Shown: in pieces, positions 10,201 through 20,708 of the stretch
Numbering within the stretch: the stretch's first letter is position 1
Layout: every line of letters starts with the position of its first letter
DNA from: Spizellomyces punctatus DAOM BR117
Lineage: Eukaryota > Chytridiomycota > Chytridiomycetes > Spizellomycetales > Spizellomycetaceae
Reading direction: 5' to 3'
Length of the DNA: 64,000 nt
Assembly: GCF_000182565.1 (NCBI RefSeq)
Contig: NW_015971554.1
Location: forward strand, 101,912-165,911
Notes under the pieces: model-generated
The model's input: the letters and a program-made list of their open reading frames with translations, nothing else
Databases searched by the model: none
Told to the model about the DNA's origin: nothing
Made by a program: the position numbers and the translations under genes

Positions 10201-12532
10201 CTCGAGCGCTCTGCAACTCTGCTTTGTCATTTTTCTCGCTATCCAGGGAGTGCTTTAAACGATCCAAAGACCTCTGCAAGTCCTCCCGCTCCCGCGCATG
10301 TCCATCTCGCGTTGATCGCAGCTGTTCCAAAGTTGCGTCCGCCATCTCTTTTTTCTTTTCGAGCGCCGTGACCAAGTTTTGAAGGTCGGATTGCTTCGAC
10401 AGTGACCCGGCCAGCTGTTGACGAAGAGCTTTTATTTCATCTTCGGAAGTTTGCTTTGCTACTGTAAGATCATGGATTTGCTGTCGAAGAGCATCGGCAT
10501 CACCTCCGGAGAGTGATCGCGAAGAACTTCGCTTGCCCATTGCCGCCAAATGCCCTTCATGGCCGGTATGGAGTGATACTTGCCATGAAATGGCTGGGAT
10601 AGCATCCTGGACGTACGTGTACCCCACGAATGGAAGATGCTGACCAGTGAACTCCTTCGTTTTCACCAGGGTTTTCTTTGTCACTTTCTTGCTCTCATCT
10701 TCCTCGTCCTCAAAGTACCTCGTATCATCAGGCCCACTTAGCTCGGGGATAAACGGTGGCGTCACTAGAGTAGAATCGTTAATGCTGACCAACCTTCTCC
10801 TACCCAACTGCTTAATAGATCAAATAGCGTACTGTTTCGGACCGCGCTCCAGTCAAATCCTTTAAACCACGGATGTCCTTGGATCTCCTGACTTCCTTGA
10901 CGTCCTAACCGAGTTTCCTTCTTGCAAATCAACCTGATGGTCATCCAATCAGTAAACGATCTAGTCGGCATTAATCTCACTTTCGTGCCCACCTTCTCAT
11001 CAAGTCTAATGCTTCTTCTGAAACGTCGCTATCTTCAGGGAACGCAAAATGTTTCTATAACAGTTATTGTTGAGCATTTGAGAAGCAACTCGATGCGCTT
11101 TTACGGAGCTTCGAGCGACAGTACCTCGTGATCCATAATCTTGCCGTATGTTTCCATCAACGATTCGGAATAGAACGGTACTTCATCATATAGGAGCTCA
11201 TACAGTATGATACCTGAAGGGGCACCGATGAACAAGATTTCTGGTGCTCATTACAAGGACACCGCCATTACCTAATGACCACCTGTTACAATAAATCAGG
11301 GTTTAGAAAGCCAATTGCTACTATTGCGACGACTCTCTGCCGTACCAGTCACATTCTCTTCCATATGTTGAATTTCCTTCGTGTGCGCGGAGAATTTCGG
11401 GTGATATATAGTCTAGGAGGTACAGGTTCAGCATGGTGTTAAATTGGTCAATAACCATTCGAAGTTACCTGGTGTTCCGACTGTTTGATGTGATGTTACC
11501 TGGGTACGAACCTCAAGTTTAAAGAAATTCACGATCAGGGATATCTGTTGCATGAAAACATACTGCTTTAGCATCGTCCATTCGAATGCATGAGCCGAAA
11601 TCGGCGAGTTTGAGGTGACCGGATCGGTCGATAAGGCAGTTTTCCGGTTTGACATCACTGAGACATTTGATAAGCTGGGGCATCAACTTTACTGACCGCA
11701 GAAAATAGTCTTACCGGTGTATGAAGTTGTGCTTATGCAGCTCATCCAAGGCGAGAAGAATTTGCGCAATATAAAAGCGAGCATCCTCTTCCCGCATTAC
11801 TTCTTCGCGATTATTCAGTAGAGATCGCAAGCTTCCTCCCGATGCATACTCCATGACAAGGTACAGATTTTCCTCATCTTGAAAAGCCGCATATAATGTT
11901 GTAATCCACTCCGATGCCTTTGCAAACACCAAAGCATCACGCTCTTCCATGAAAAAACCTGCCTGTAGTGGTAGTTCCAGCCAGGAGTAAAGCAACCATT
12001 TAGCCTAGATTCGCAAGGAAACAAGAAATGCCGTGCATACTTCTTGACGGGTCAGCAAGTCTGTCTTCTTCAGTATCTTCATGGCATAAACCTTTCTTGT
12101 TGGCTTATACTTCACCAGACAAACCTACAATAGATCCACACTCGCCTCAAGTTGTATTGTAATGCCGTAGCCAGAAAAACGTTACCCTTCCAACAGCGCC
12201 TGTGGCCAGCGTTTTCACAATATCAAAATCAGCGGTGTTTATTCGTAGCGCTTGTAGTCTCGTCATTAGCTTCTCATCTGCAATTTCGGCGATGGTCAAA
12301 ACATTTCAACCTCCTTGAATTAGTCAATAACAATTCACCAACATTTGTGAACAAAAGCAGCCATGTGCCCAGTTTGACTGCTAGCTGCTGTTTTGCAGTC
12401 GGTATAGACTGCAAGGAAAAAGTCCAGCAAGGCCTCGAGGGAAAGTGACGGAGCTGCGAGTTCATTGGATAGGACCTGCGATATCTGGTCCAGCCGAGGC
12501 CTGACGTGGGAAGCAAACTCTGCTGAAGCCAT
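7211..12532 (-). CDS. ROCK/MRCK-class AGC protein kinase with HR1, C1 and split PH modules
   Basis: A long multi-exon minus-strand gene. In order: N-terminal helix region (12532-12340) as in MRCK/ROCK; kinase with glycine loop TGAVGRVCLVKY (~12190-12100), catalytic Lys in VYAMKIL, HRDVKPEN (~11710-11635), ADFGSC (~11600) and [14 protein letters not shown] tail ending [13 protein letters not shown] (~10640); a ~430-residue coiled coil (10540-9240); PH N-terminal half [16 protein letters not shown] (8990-8665); two HR1-like helical repeats (8523-8319 and 8233-8032); an atypical C1 zinc domain [17 protein letters not shown] (7818-7600); PH C-terminal half (7483-7414); Ser/Pro tail. Animal ROCK also has a PH domain split by C1. 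Family members act downstream of Rho/Cdc42 on actomyosin. The start could be 12562. Several exon junctions in the kinase were not fixed to the base. Confidence 0.88.
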
Positions 12533-13483
12533 GTCTGTTGGCCGTCTTGAACCCCTCTCCAATATTCGTATAGCTTATACAGGTCAAAAGGGCCGGTGAA
12601 ACTAAAAACAGCGAAAACGTCTGATCGGTGTTTTCAGACCCGCGCGGTGTTGTTGCTGATATAATCATGGCACGTGTCCTGCCTCATATCACGCCCGATG
12701 TTTAAGGCCATCAGCGTTTTTCAATGGCAAGATACGGGGCATCTTACGCTTTATCCATACTTGGAAGACGCTGGATAAACGTTGGCCTTGTCTCTGAGCC
12801 ATGATGATGTTGTCGTAATTAGAGGAAGATACGCAAGAAACTGGTTTTATATGTTCAATCTTATCCGTGAGATGAAGTCCAGTTCACCTCATTTGCATCA
12901 TCGCCGTAGCGAATGCATTGTTACTGAATTGACGACTATCGCAGTCTACTTTGATGAAGATGGACTGTTTCCAACCAGTTTTGACTTGAAATGTCTCCCG
13001 TACCTGGGTTAGCCTTTAATTGCTTTTCACTATATCATGAAGTTCTTCCTTTTATATATGGTGATTTATACTACTATGGATGTTGAAGTACCTACGACTG
13101 TGAGACCCTTGAAGGACAAGCGCAATATCCATCTAGTTTCACTGGAAGGTTTACTTACCTCCATGTCCCATCAAACCCGTTGATACTTAATGTCCTTGGT
13201 GAAGCCACGTGATTCGGATGTTCAAATTAGTATGGAGGTGATTGAAAATGGCACTAGGACCCATTATTATCCGGATTAATCCGGTTAATCATATCGCATA
13301 ATCAGAACCCCCATCTATTGCTCAAAACGGTGTGGTATGCATGTAATGTTTTTTCTTTTAAACTGCGGTGAGGCACATGCCAAAGGTCTATAAAAGGGGG
13401 GCCTTCACTGTCTCTTCCCCTTCCTCACCAGTTCCTCGACTCAAATCATCTGCGCAACTCTCAAGCAACTCGCAAGTCCAATC
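12533..13483. other. Spacer with palindromic sites
   Basis: No convincing gene; a 76-codon plus-strand frame at 12782-13012 lacks any signature. It contains CACGTG at 12671-12676 and 13206-13211, a perfect 14-bp palindrome ccggattaatccgg at 13271-13284, and a TATA box tataaaag at 13389-13396 that points towards the small frame at 13484. Confidence 0.5.
13389..13396 (+). promoter_or_regulatory. TATA box candidate
   Basis: The sequence tataaaag lies 88 bp before the ATG at 13484, with a C/T-rich stretch between. This is an ordinary spacing for a TATA-driven transcript. The assignment is an inference from consensus alone. Confidence 0.4.
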
Positions 13484-13685
13484 ATGAGAATGCAGATGTG
13501 GTGGTGCCGAGGACCTCCACCCAACAACGACAACAACATAACCCCTTACAAACACTACTACTATGCTGCTACGATCGCAGGTATGCATTATCTTTGTATT
13601 TTCCCACGCGTATTCCGAAGTCTAATTATTCTGCTTTCACTTAGTATCTGAACATCCTCCGACGCTTCGGAATCAAAGGGCTTAG
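13484..13685 (+). CDS. Possible 45-residue protein downstream of a TATA box
   Basis: Starting at the ATG at 13484, 97 bases are open to a strong donor (gcag|gtatgc at 13580/13581). A ctttcacttag acceptor ends at 13644, and a second exon continues in frame to a TAG at 13683-13685. The product would be ~45 residues beginning MRMQMWWCRGPPPNND, with Asn/Tyr-rich middle and no known domain. The TATA box, splice-like signals and in-frame junction argue for a transcript. The short length means it could equally be a spliced non-coding RNA. Confidence 0.25.
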
Positions 13686-13999
13686 TAGGATTTCTCTCGT
13701 GGTGGTGGGCCTAGTTACCCGGTTGACCAACCGTTATCGCATGTGTAATGGGGCCTAGTGGTAGTTAGTTAGTGGAATCGTGCTGCTTTGCACGTACCCC
13801 AGTTCAACCCAGGCTGGAACCTGTAGCGAGTTAGGATAGGGGTGGGACTCGTTTGCAGGATAGGTTATGAAGGGTTGGACAGGCTGGCTAATTGTAACTT
13901 AGAACCGGCTGTAGTGGGTTGGAGGGAGAATTTGTCCCTAGTGACATTTTCTACCACCTGCACACTAAGATCAGCGCTTTTCCAACGATCTAGCGCATC

Positions 14000-16063
14000 A
14001 TGTTTCGACCCATCCTGCCAGCATGTCGTGCTCCACCTATACCAGTCATGGGCTGCTGTCGCCGGCATGCGGTAAGATATCTCATATTTGCACTTTTAGT
14101 GGATATTGCTTTGATACCTCGTAGACTTTGGCTGGCCCTCACCAAAATAGAATGTCCAGGATGCTCGCACCAACCTCTAAAGCTGTACACGCTGCGGATA
14201 ATGCACATTCTGCAGTTAGTCACAATCTTCTGTTAAGGGCAGGATACATAAGGCAGGTAGGTCTCCACGGCTTCTTGGGGAATGGTTAATTGCCATCCAC
14301 TAATAGTTTAGTGCCAAAGTCTTCGGCCGGAATGTACAGTTTTTTGCCGCTCGCCCTACGTGTTCTTGGAAAAATAGAAAGGATCATCGACGAAGAAATC
14401 CAACGTGTAGGTATGCTGGCACATCCAATGGACTAACATCAAGGTGATTCATCTGCTCATAAATGAGGTTTGCGCAGGTGGTCAAAAGCTATCTTTGCCA
14501 TGTCTCCTCCCATCCGATGGTTGGAAGAAAACGGGACGCTGGGAATCAACTGGTTCTGAGGTACGCTGCTAGCTCCCCTCTACCTGGATCTGAAAATAGA
14601 TATGTATACCGTGCTATAGATGTTTAAGGTTACCGATCGGAAAGGAGGCGAGTTTTGCTTAGCACCAACTCACGAGGAAGAGATCACGCAGCTAGTCGCT
14701 GCAGAGGTTTCCTCATGGAAACAACTACCGCTTCGCCTATACCAAACAGGTGAATAGTCTGGAATCGATATGTAATACTGTAGCCCATATTCATATCGAA
14801 ACATGTAGGACGTAAATATCGCGATGAAGCACGGCCAAGGTCGGGGCTGCTTCGTGCCCGGGAATTCATCATGAAAGACCTTTACTCTTTCGATGCAACT
14901 GAAGAAGCTGCCTTAGCAACCTATGATGAACTAAGGAATGCTTACGACCGAATATTGAAAAGGATTGGCATACCGTTTGCTGCTGCAGAAGCTGATAGCG
15001 GAAATATTGGAGGAACGAGGTCTCACGAGTACCATTTTCTATCAACTGGTGGGTTTGCTGTGAGGGATAGCGTTTCTGTCAAGCTGAAGGCTGATGACTA
15101 CGGGCAGTTGGCGAAGATACACTTTTGACCTGCAACAATTGCGGGTATACCGCGAATGAAGAAAGAGCAGTGGGAATCCTAAGGCCACCGCAGAATGACG
15201 ACATGACCACGGAGGAACTACGATTCAGCTTCGGAAGACAGGATCAGAGCGAATGGTGCAATGCTAGTGTTACGGTACCAAATGGTCGCACGCTGAATCC
15301 CGCAAAGCTTAAAGCACATCCAGCCCTGAAAGGATTAGTCGTCAAATTCAATAATCCAACGGAGTCAAATGCCTTTCCCAACGAAACGAAATTCATTGAT
15401 CACAGAGTTCGAAGAAGGGAAACTGCATTGGATGACTCTCGGACGCATATTGGAGACTTCACCATGATCCAACATGGTGATGGGTGTTCCGTTTGCAACA
15501 GTGCATCTCAACACCATGATTCGCAGCCATCTCAATTCCTCCAATCCCATCGGGCGATAGAGATCGGTCACACCTTTTTCTTGGGTACAAAATATTCAGC
15601 CTCCCTAGGTGCGACATTCAAAAACGAGAAGCAAGAGGTTGTTCCGATGCAAATGGGCTGCTTCGGCATAGGCGTGACTAGGATGATGGCCGCGGTGGTT
15701 GAGGCCAGCCATGATCAGCATGGCATTATTTGGCCAGAGTCTATTGCCCCATATCGCATATGCATCGTTCCAATGTTAAACAAGAAGAGCGCGCTAGAAC
15801 AACAGCGGGCCATATCAGGTGCCATTGAGCAACTTTACAGCCTTTTAAAGGATGCAGCTGGGCAGGAGGATATTGTTGTTGACGATCGAGAAGATATGAC
15901 CCTCGGATTCAAAATGAAGGATGCCTCGCTGATTGGGTATCCTTACATGATCGTGTTGGGAAAAACGTTCTTGCAGGACGGATTGGTGGAAGTCCATATA
16001 AGAAAAACGGAGGAAAAGCGCTTGATGAGGATCGAAGATATTACAACAATGTTCAATCATTAG
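14000..16063 (+). CDS. PARS2: Mitochondrial prolyl-tRNA synthetase (bacterial-type)
   Basis: Seven exons join in frame (14000-14071, 14125-14256, 14320-14410, 14478-14560, 14620-14749, 14809-15048, 15108-16063), giving 567 residues. The first ~35 residues ([10 protein letters not shown]...) are Arg-rich with no acidic residues, as in a mitochondrial presequence. Class II motifs follow: [29 protein letters not shown], motif 2 KYRDEARPR with [15 protein letters not shown], a short insertion with the zinc-ribbon-like [12 protein letters not shown], motif 3 [13 protein letters not shown], and the anticodon-binding domain. It charges tRNA-Pro in mitochondria. What looks like a premature stop at 15126-15128 belongs to a skipped frame: an intron at 15049-15107 restores [15 protein letters not shown]. 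Confidence 0.95.
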
Positions 16064-16156
16064 TTATTGATACAAAGTTCAGTGTACATTGTACTTAATT
16101 TAATCTTCCTCGCATTTACAAAACATTCCTAAATAATTATTGACCGACACCGGCTG

Positions 16157-16974
16157 TCACCATACCGCTGGTGCCTCGTCCACGATCTCACTTATTGTCA
16201 TTGGTATTGGATCTCTCGCAACGGTGTCAATCACCTCACGCAATACTTGTGCGGGTGCCGTAGAGAACAAAGTAGCCGGGTAGTTTCTGGTACCCCAATT
16301 CGGATGCACAAGGATTCTACAGCATCCTGCCTGGACGGTTGTATATCTCAAAAGCCGCACACTTCCGTCCACATCGGGGTATATACAGCTTCCTCTAGAC
16401 GAGAACATTGGATAGCCTGAAGCAGGGTCCGTCATATCCGCCCAGTAATTGAGGTGGCGTAAGAAAGACACGACGCGAGTAGCCCACGCATATACCTACG
16501 GAGGTAGAAATTTACGCAATGAGACGACACGTCAACAATGAAAAGGGCAAGCAATGAGGGTCTCACATATTCCAATAGAAGGTCACGTTCCCAATTTGTC
16601 TCACCAGAGACGGCGACCAAGTCATGGACCGTCTTTTGGAATGTCGGCACAATGACCAAGTTTTCCAAGCCTGCGCTTTGACTTTTCAAGTTGGGAAAGA
16701 TCAATGCAAGATCCCTCAACAGGTAGCGACTAGGTTTGTGAATGGAATACTGGAATTCCGTTGTATTTGGAGGTATGACGGCGTCTCGTTTTGATCTGAA
16801 TGTGTTGAAGGTCGCCTCGGTTGACAGGATCGAGGAGTCGGTGGGGGAAAAGGATAGAAGCAACTTTGTTGGGGGGACGAGCGTAAGTGGAGCGGAACGT
16901 CTGTGTTCTTTGGGAGAGGATAGCGTAGAAGGAAGGATGTGGCAAGCAGATGCGCTTGATGTCGATGGTGGCAT
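16157..16974 (-). CDS. MMADHC: MMADHC-like cobalamin trafficking protein (cblD)
   Basis: Two coding exons (16974-16567 and 16495-16157) give ~248 residues from the first in-frame ATG. The junction yields LLLEYVYAWATRVV. The conserved core RHLNYWADMTDPASGYPMF and GCCRILVHPNWGTRN matches the C-terminal domain of human MMADHC (YWADFIDPSSG; GCCKVIRHSLWGTH). MMADHC partners with MMACHC to route vitamin B12 to cytosolic methionine synthase and mitochondrial methylmalonyl-CoA mutase. The N-terminal part is Ser/Pro-rich and poorly conserved. The frame is open further upstream to about 17072, so a further 5' exon is possible. The gene is divergent from Sec1, whose ATG is 245 bp away. Confidence 0.85.
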
Positions 16975-17218
16975 TGGGGGCCCAAACTGCGCGAAGTCCA
17001 AAGTCGGAGATCCTCCGACATCGCTTGGCTGATAAAACTGGAAACGGCAAAGTTTGGGGCGTCCCTCGTCATTTACCTTTTTATGGATAAATAATGCATG
17101 TGATTCCACGTGGCTTCAGAGCTTATCGTTTTGGGCGGCGACCAAAAGTCGACGGTTTCGTCGCACATTTGTAGGACACTTGCCAGAAAGCACTTTGACC
17201 GCATCAACAGGACGCAGG

Positions 17219-20200
17219 ATGACTGTCAAGGATGTTATCAAAAATAGTGAGTGGATTGTAAAGTTTAGTTATTTGACCCTGCAAGCTCTTGACACCTGCC
17301 TTGTAAAGAAATCCTCCAGGACATGGTGCAGGCGGTGAACCCGCCGGGCAAGTGGAAGGTTATGGTAGTGGACGACGAGGCCCTTCGAATTTTGAATACT
17401 GTTTGCAAGCTCTCGGATTTAACGGACGAGCATGTCATTTGTAAGAACTGAAGCTATTGACGTTTCGACCGTACCGTCCAATTTACCCTACAGTTTATAG
17501 CGGTAGAAGGGCTTGCGAAACGAAGGCAGCCTTACCCCGATAGGGAAGCGATTTACTTCATTTCTCCGGATCCTGCCTCAGTTCAACGCATCATTGATGA
17601 CTACACGCAACCGAAGCCTCCCTATGCTGCCATTCATATATTTTGCTCTGCCCGTAAGTCCCCGTGTTCAAATGTGTCAACCGTGCTTTTTGGTTCACAG
17701 ATTGCTGTTTGTGATTGTAGCTCTCTCAGATACTCTGTTTGAGAAAATAAAACGGTCGCCTGCTTCGAAATTCATACAAAGCTTGAAGGAACTGAATGTT
17801 GACTTCTCAGGTACAGTGGCATTGAAGAAGAGATGCGATAGGTTCAGGAAACTGACTTTTCGGCGAATCAGCGCCCGAATCGCACGTCTTCACCGTAGAT
17901 TTCCCAAACTCACTCAAAACCGCTTTCAACCCTCAAACTCCCTCTCTGCAAAACTACGAGCTGGAAAAGATTGCAAAGAGGGTATGTACAGCGTCTTCCA
18001 CAACCGCATACGGCATCCGTGTCGGTAATCTAATGCCAACATCCTATTCCACAGCTCGCGTCAGTACTAGCATCTTTAGGGGAGTATCCGTATATCCGTT
18101 ATCATGATCCATCCGGCGGGAAGAAGGCCAGCGCGGCCGGTAAACTAGCAGAATTAGTTCAGGCAGAGCTCGATAGTTTGTCTCGCATCAACCCAAACTT
18201 TCCGCCGCAAACTCAATATCAGCGAGCAATCCTGGTCATTATGGACAGAGCTGTCGATCTGCTTACACCCATCATCCATAGTTTTTCGTATCAAGCAATG
18301 GTGATGGATTTACTCGGCCTTGAAGATATGAAATACAGGTGCAGCCAAAACGAGATACTGCGTGGATGCTTGGAACAGACCGTGACTGATCTTTTCCTAT
18401 GTAGCCCTGCCGACGGTGACCCGGTTAAGCTGGACGAGAGTGACCTTGTGTGGGTGCGTTCAGGGTTCTTTTGCGCTTGCGGCTTAGGCGACAGGCCATA
18501 ACCTGTACATCATTTTCCTTTTACAGAATCAGGCTCGACACTGGCACATAGCGGAAGTCATGGAATATCTTGCAGACGCAGTAAATAAGTTCACTACCGA
18601 GAACAAGGCGGCCGCATTCGCCATGAAGCGGAATAACTCGGGGTGCGTTGATACCTAGGGTCACTGGTGCATGATGGGAAGTCACTGACTGTTACTGGTT
18701 TTGATACAGAGGGTCAAGCTTGGATCAGATCCAGCAGATGAAGGATACCATGGCTCACTTGCCTCAGTTCCAGGAAATGAAAGCCAAGGTGTGCATATCC
18801 GTGATCAGAAAGTTGCGCGAATATTCGCGTTTACTAACGATGGTGATCAGTATTCTCTTCACACAAGTCTTTGCCATGAGGCAATGAAAGCCTACAATGG
18901 CCGCCGATTAGAACGGATATCACAAATAGAGCAAGATCTTGCAACGGGAGAAACGTCAGATGGAAGGTCCCCACGACTTTCTTTGATGGAAGTCATATCG
19001 TTACTGGATGATCCGAGGATCGAGTATGTATACATTATCAGTATCGGTCGTTCAGCGGCATCTTTTTAAAGACAGAAATGAATTTGTTCGATTCAGGCAT
19101 GAAGAGAAACTCCGTCTTGTGATGTTCTACGTAATTGCGCAAAATGGAATGTCGGACAGCGACCGGCAAAAGCTTATGGAGCACGCGAAACTGACGTTGG
19201 AGGAGTCTCAAGCTGTGCATAATCTCAGTATGTTAGGAGTACGATTGAGTGCCAGCTTAATGGGACGCAAAGGAGACAACAAGGTACATCATTAGCGTTG
19301 ATTTCACGGTGACCTTGATGTCCAGCCTCTGACTTGGACCATGCGACTTCATACGTTCATCAGGGGCAATACGCGTATGGCATGCGCGATAAGGGGAAGG
19401 AACACAAGTTTGAAAATAGCCGATTTACACCCATCATCAAATATATCCTAGAGGTGAGTGTAACTCAAATCTGGTGTCATTTCCGAGCGATATTCATTGA
19501 GCGCGACGTAGGACCAAGTCAAAAATGTCGTTGAGGGGATAACCTTTCCGTGGGTCCGTGAGCCGCCATCTTCCGAGCTAGGTGGCAGGCCAATGACATG
19601 GGCGGCATCTGGATCAGCAGCGTCAGGAGCTCCATCTGCGGCCGGATCTGTGAGAACTAAAGCATCCTGGGCAACACGACGAGCAGTAGTGTCCGCTAAC
19701 GCGAATGGGACTGCGACGGGATCTGGCGGGCTGGCGGGGCTGCAACCGCGTCCAACAGAGAATTTGCGCGCAAATGGGCCTCGGGTGATAGTGTTTGTAC
19801 TAGGGGGCCTGACGCCGAGCGAACTGAAGGCGTGTTACGATGTCATGAAGGACCAGCAGAGGGAAATCATTGCTGGTAAGCACGCGCCTGTGAACTTGGG
19901 TATCTATTTTGCAAAGGCATCTTTAACCGAATATACATGATTTTCGTATTGATACTCAGGGTCTACCCACCTCATCAATCCTATGCACTTTGTCGAGGAT
20001 GTTAAAGATCTGCACCGACATGGTCCTTCTAGACCACCGCGACCCGCAGGATCCAGCCGTGCATCACTTCCGGAAAGGGCAAGTAGCAGCCCATCAATAG
20101 GCGATAGATCGCCACGGTCGACGGCGCGAGATATGAATGGTGGTTCGGCGTACCCAGCGCGATCTTCCAAGCATTCTACAGCACGCACTGATTCTGCTCC

Positions 20201-20426
20201 TGCCATAATTGGACCTCGGACAGGCAGTTCCGGAGCCGTCGCTTCGAGAATTGGCAACATTGAAAACCGATTAGCAGGGATGAATCTTTCCGAGCGTCCG
20301 CCGATAGGGGGTGCGTCGGGAAAGCCTGCTAATGGACGTAGCGCGCTGCGAGAAGACAGTGCAAGTCGCTCAGTGAACATAGATAAAGAGCGAGAGAAGA
20401 AGAAGGGCTGGTTTACTCGAAAATAG
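17219..20426 (+). CDS. SEC1: Sec1/Munc18 (SM) protein, syntaxin-binding
   Basis: I could join 13 exons in one frame to a ~795-residue protein: 17219-17246, 17309-17433, 17494-17653, 17721-17810, 17872-17981, 18055-18453, 18527-18642, 18710-18788, 18851-19023, 19097-19283, 19364-19453, 19512-19875, 19960-20426. Diagnostic segments are GKWKVMVVDDEALRIL, LAKRRQPYPDREAIYFISP, LVIMDRAVDLLTPIIHSF, SRFTPIIKYILE and RVIVFVLGGLTPSELKACYD. SM proteins clasp syntaxins and promote SNARE assembly, here probably in exocytosis. After the SM fold there is a ~135-residue Ser/Arg/Pro-rich basic tail ending KKKGWFTRK, not usual for the family. The junctions at 17433 and 19364 rest on reading frame rather than strong consensus. 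Confidence 0.93.
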
Positions 20427-20708
20427 GCCGTAGGAGATTTTGTATGGTTCAAAGCGGACTCTCATGTACATATTTCATTCCTGACACACAGGATGGGGTT
20501 GGTTAATCACCAGCATTTTGTCCCCTCCGTTATCGTCTTCCGCCTTTTTATACTTTTCATCATTTTGCCCGAGTACAACCCTTTTTAACACTGGTCGGGA
20601 GTTACCTGCTGTGTGCTGTGGCGAAGGGATCTTTGGTAAGCGAATCCACGTCAGCAAAATTTTGTGAAGTTGCGAAGCCGAGCAGCGGTGAAAGCTAGTT
20701 CATCACCA

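Noticed and set aside
12782-13012. 76-codon plus-strand frame in the spacer after the Rho-kinase-like gene
   Set aside because: No family signature, no splice context, and it starts within probable promoter sequence of the minus-strand gene.
15049-15128. Apparent stop codon or frameshift in prolyl-tRNA synthetase
   Set aside because: A GT-AG intron at 15049-15107 restores the frame and the family sequence, so the gene is intact.
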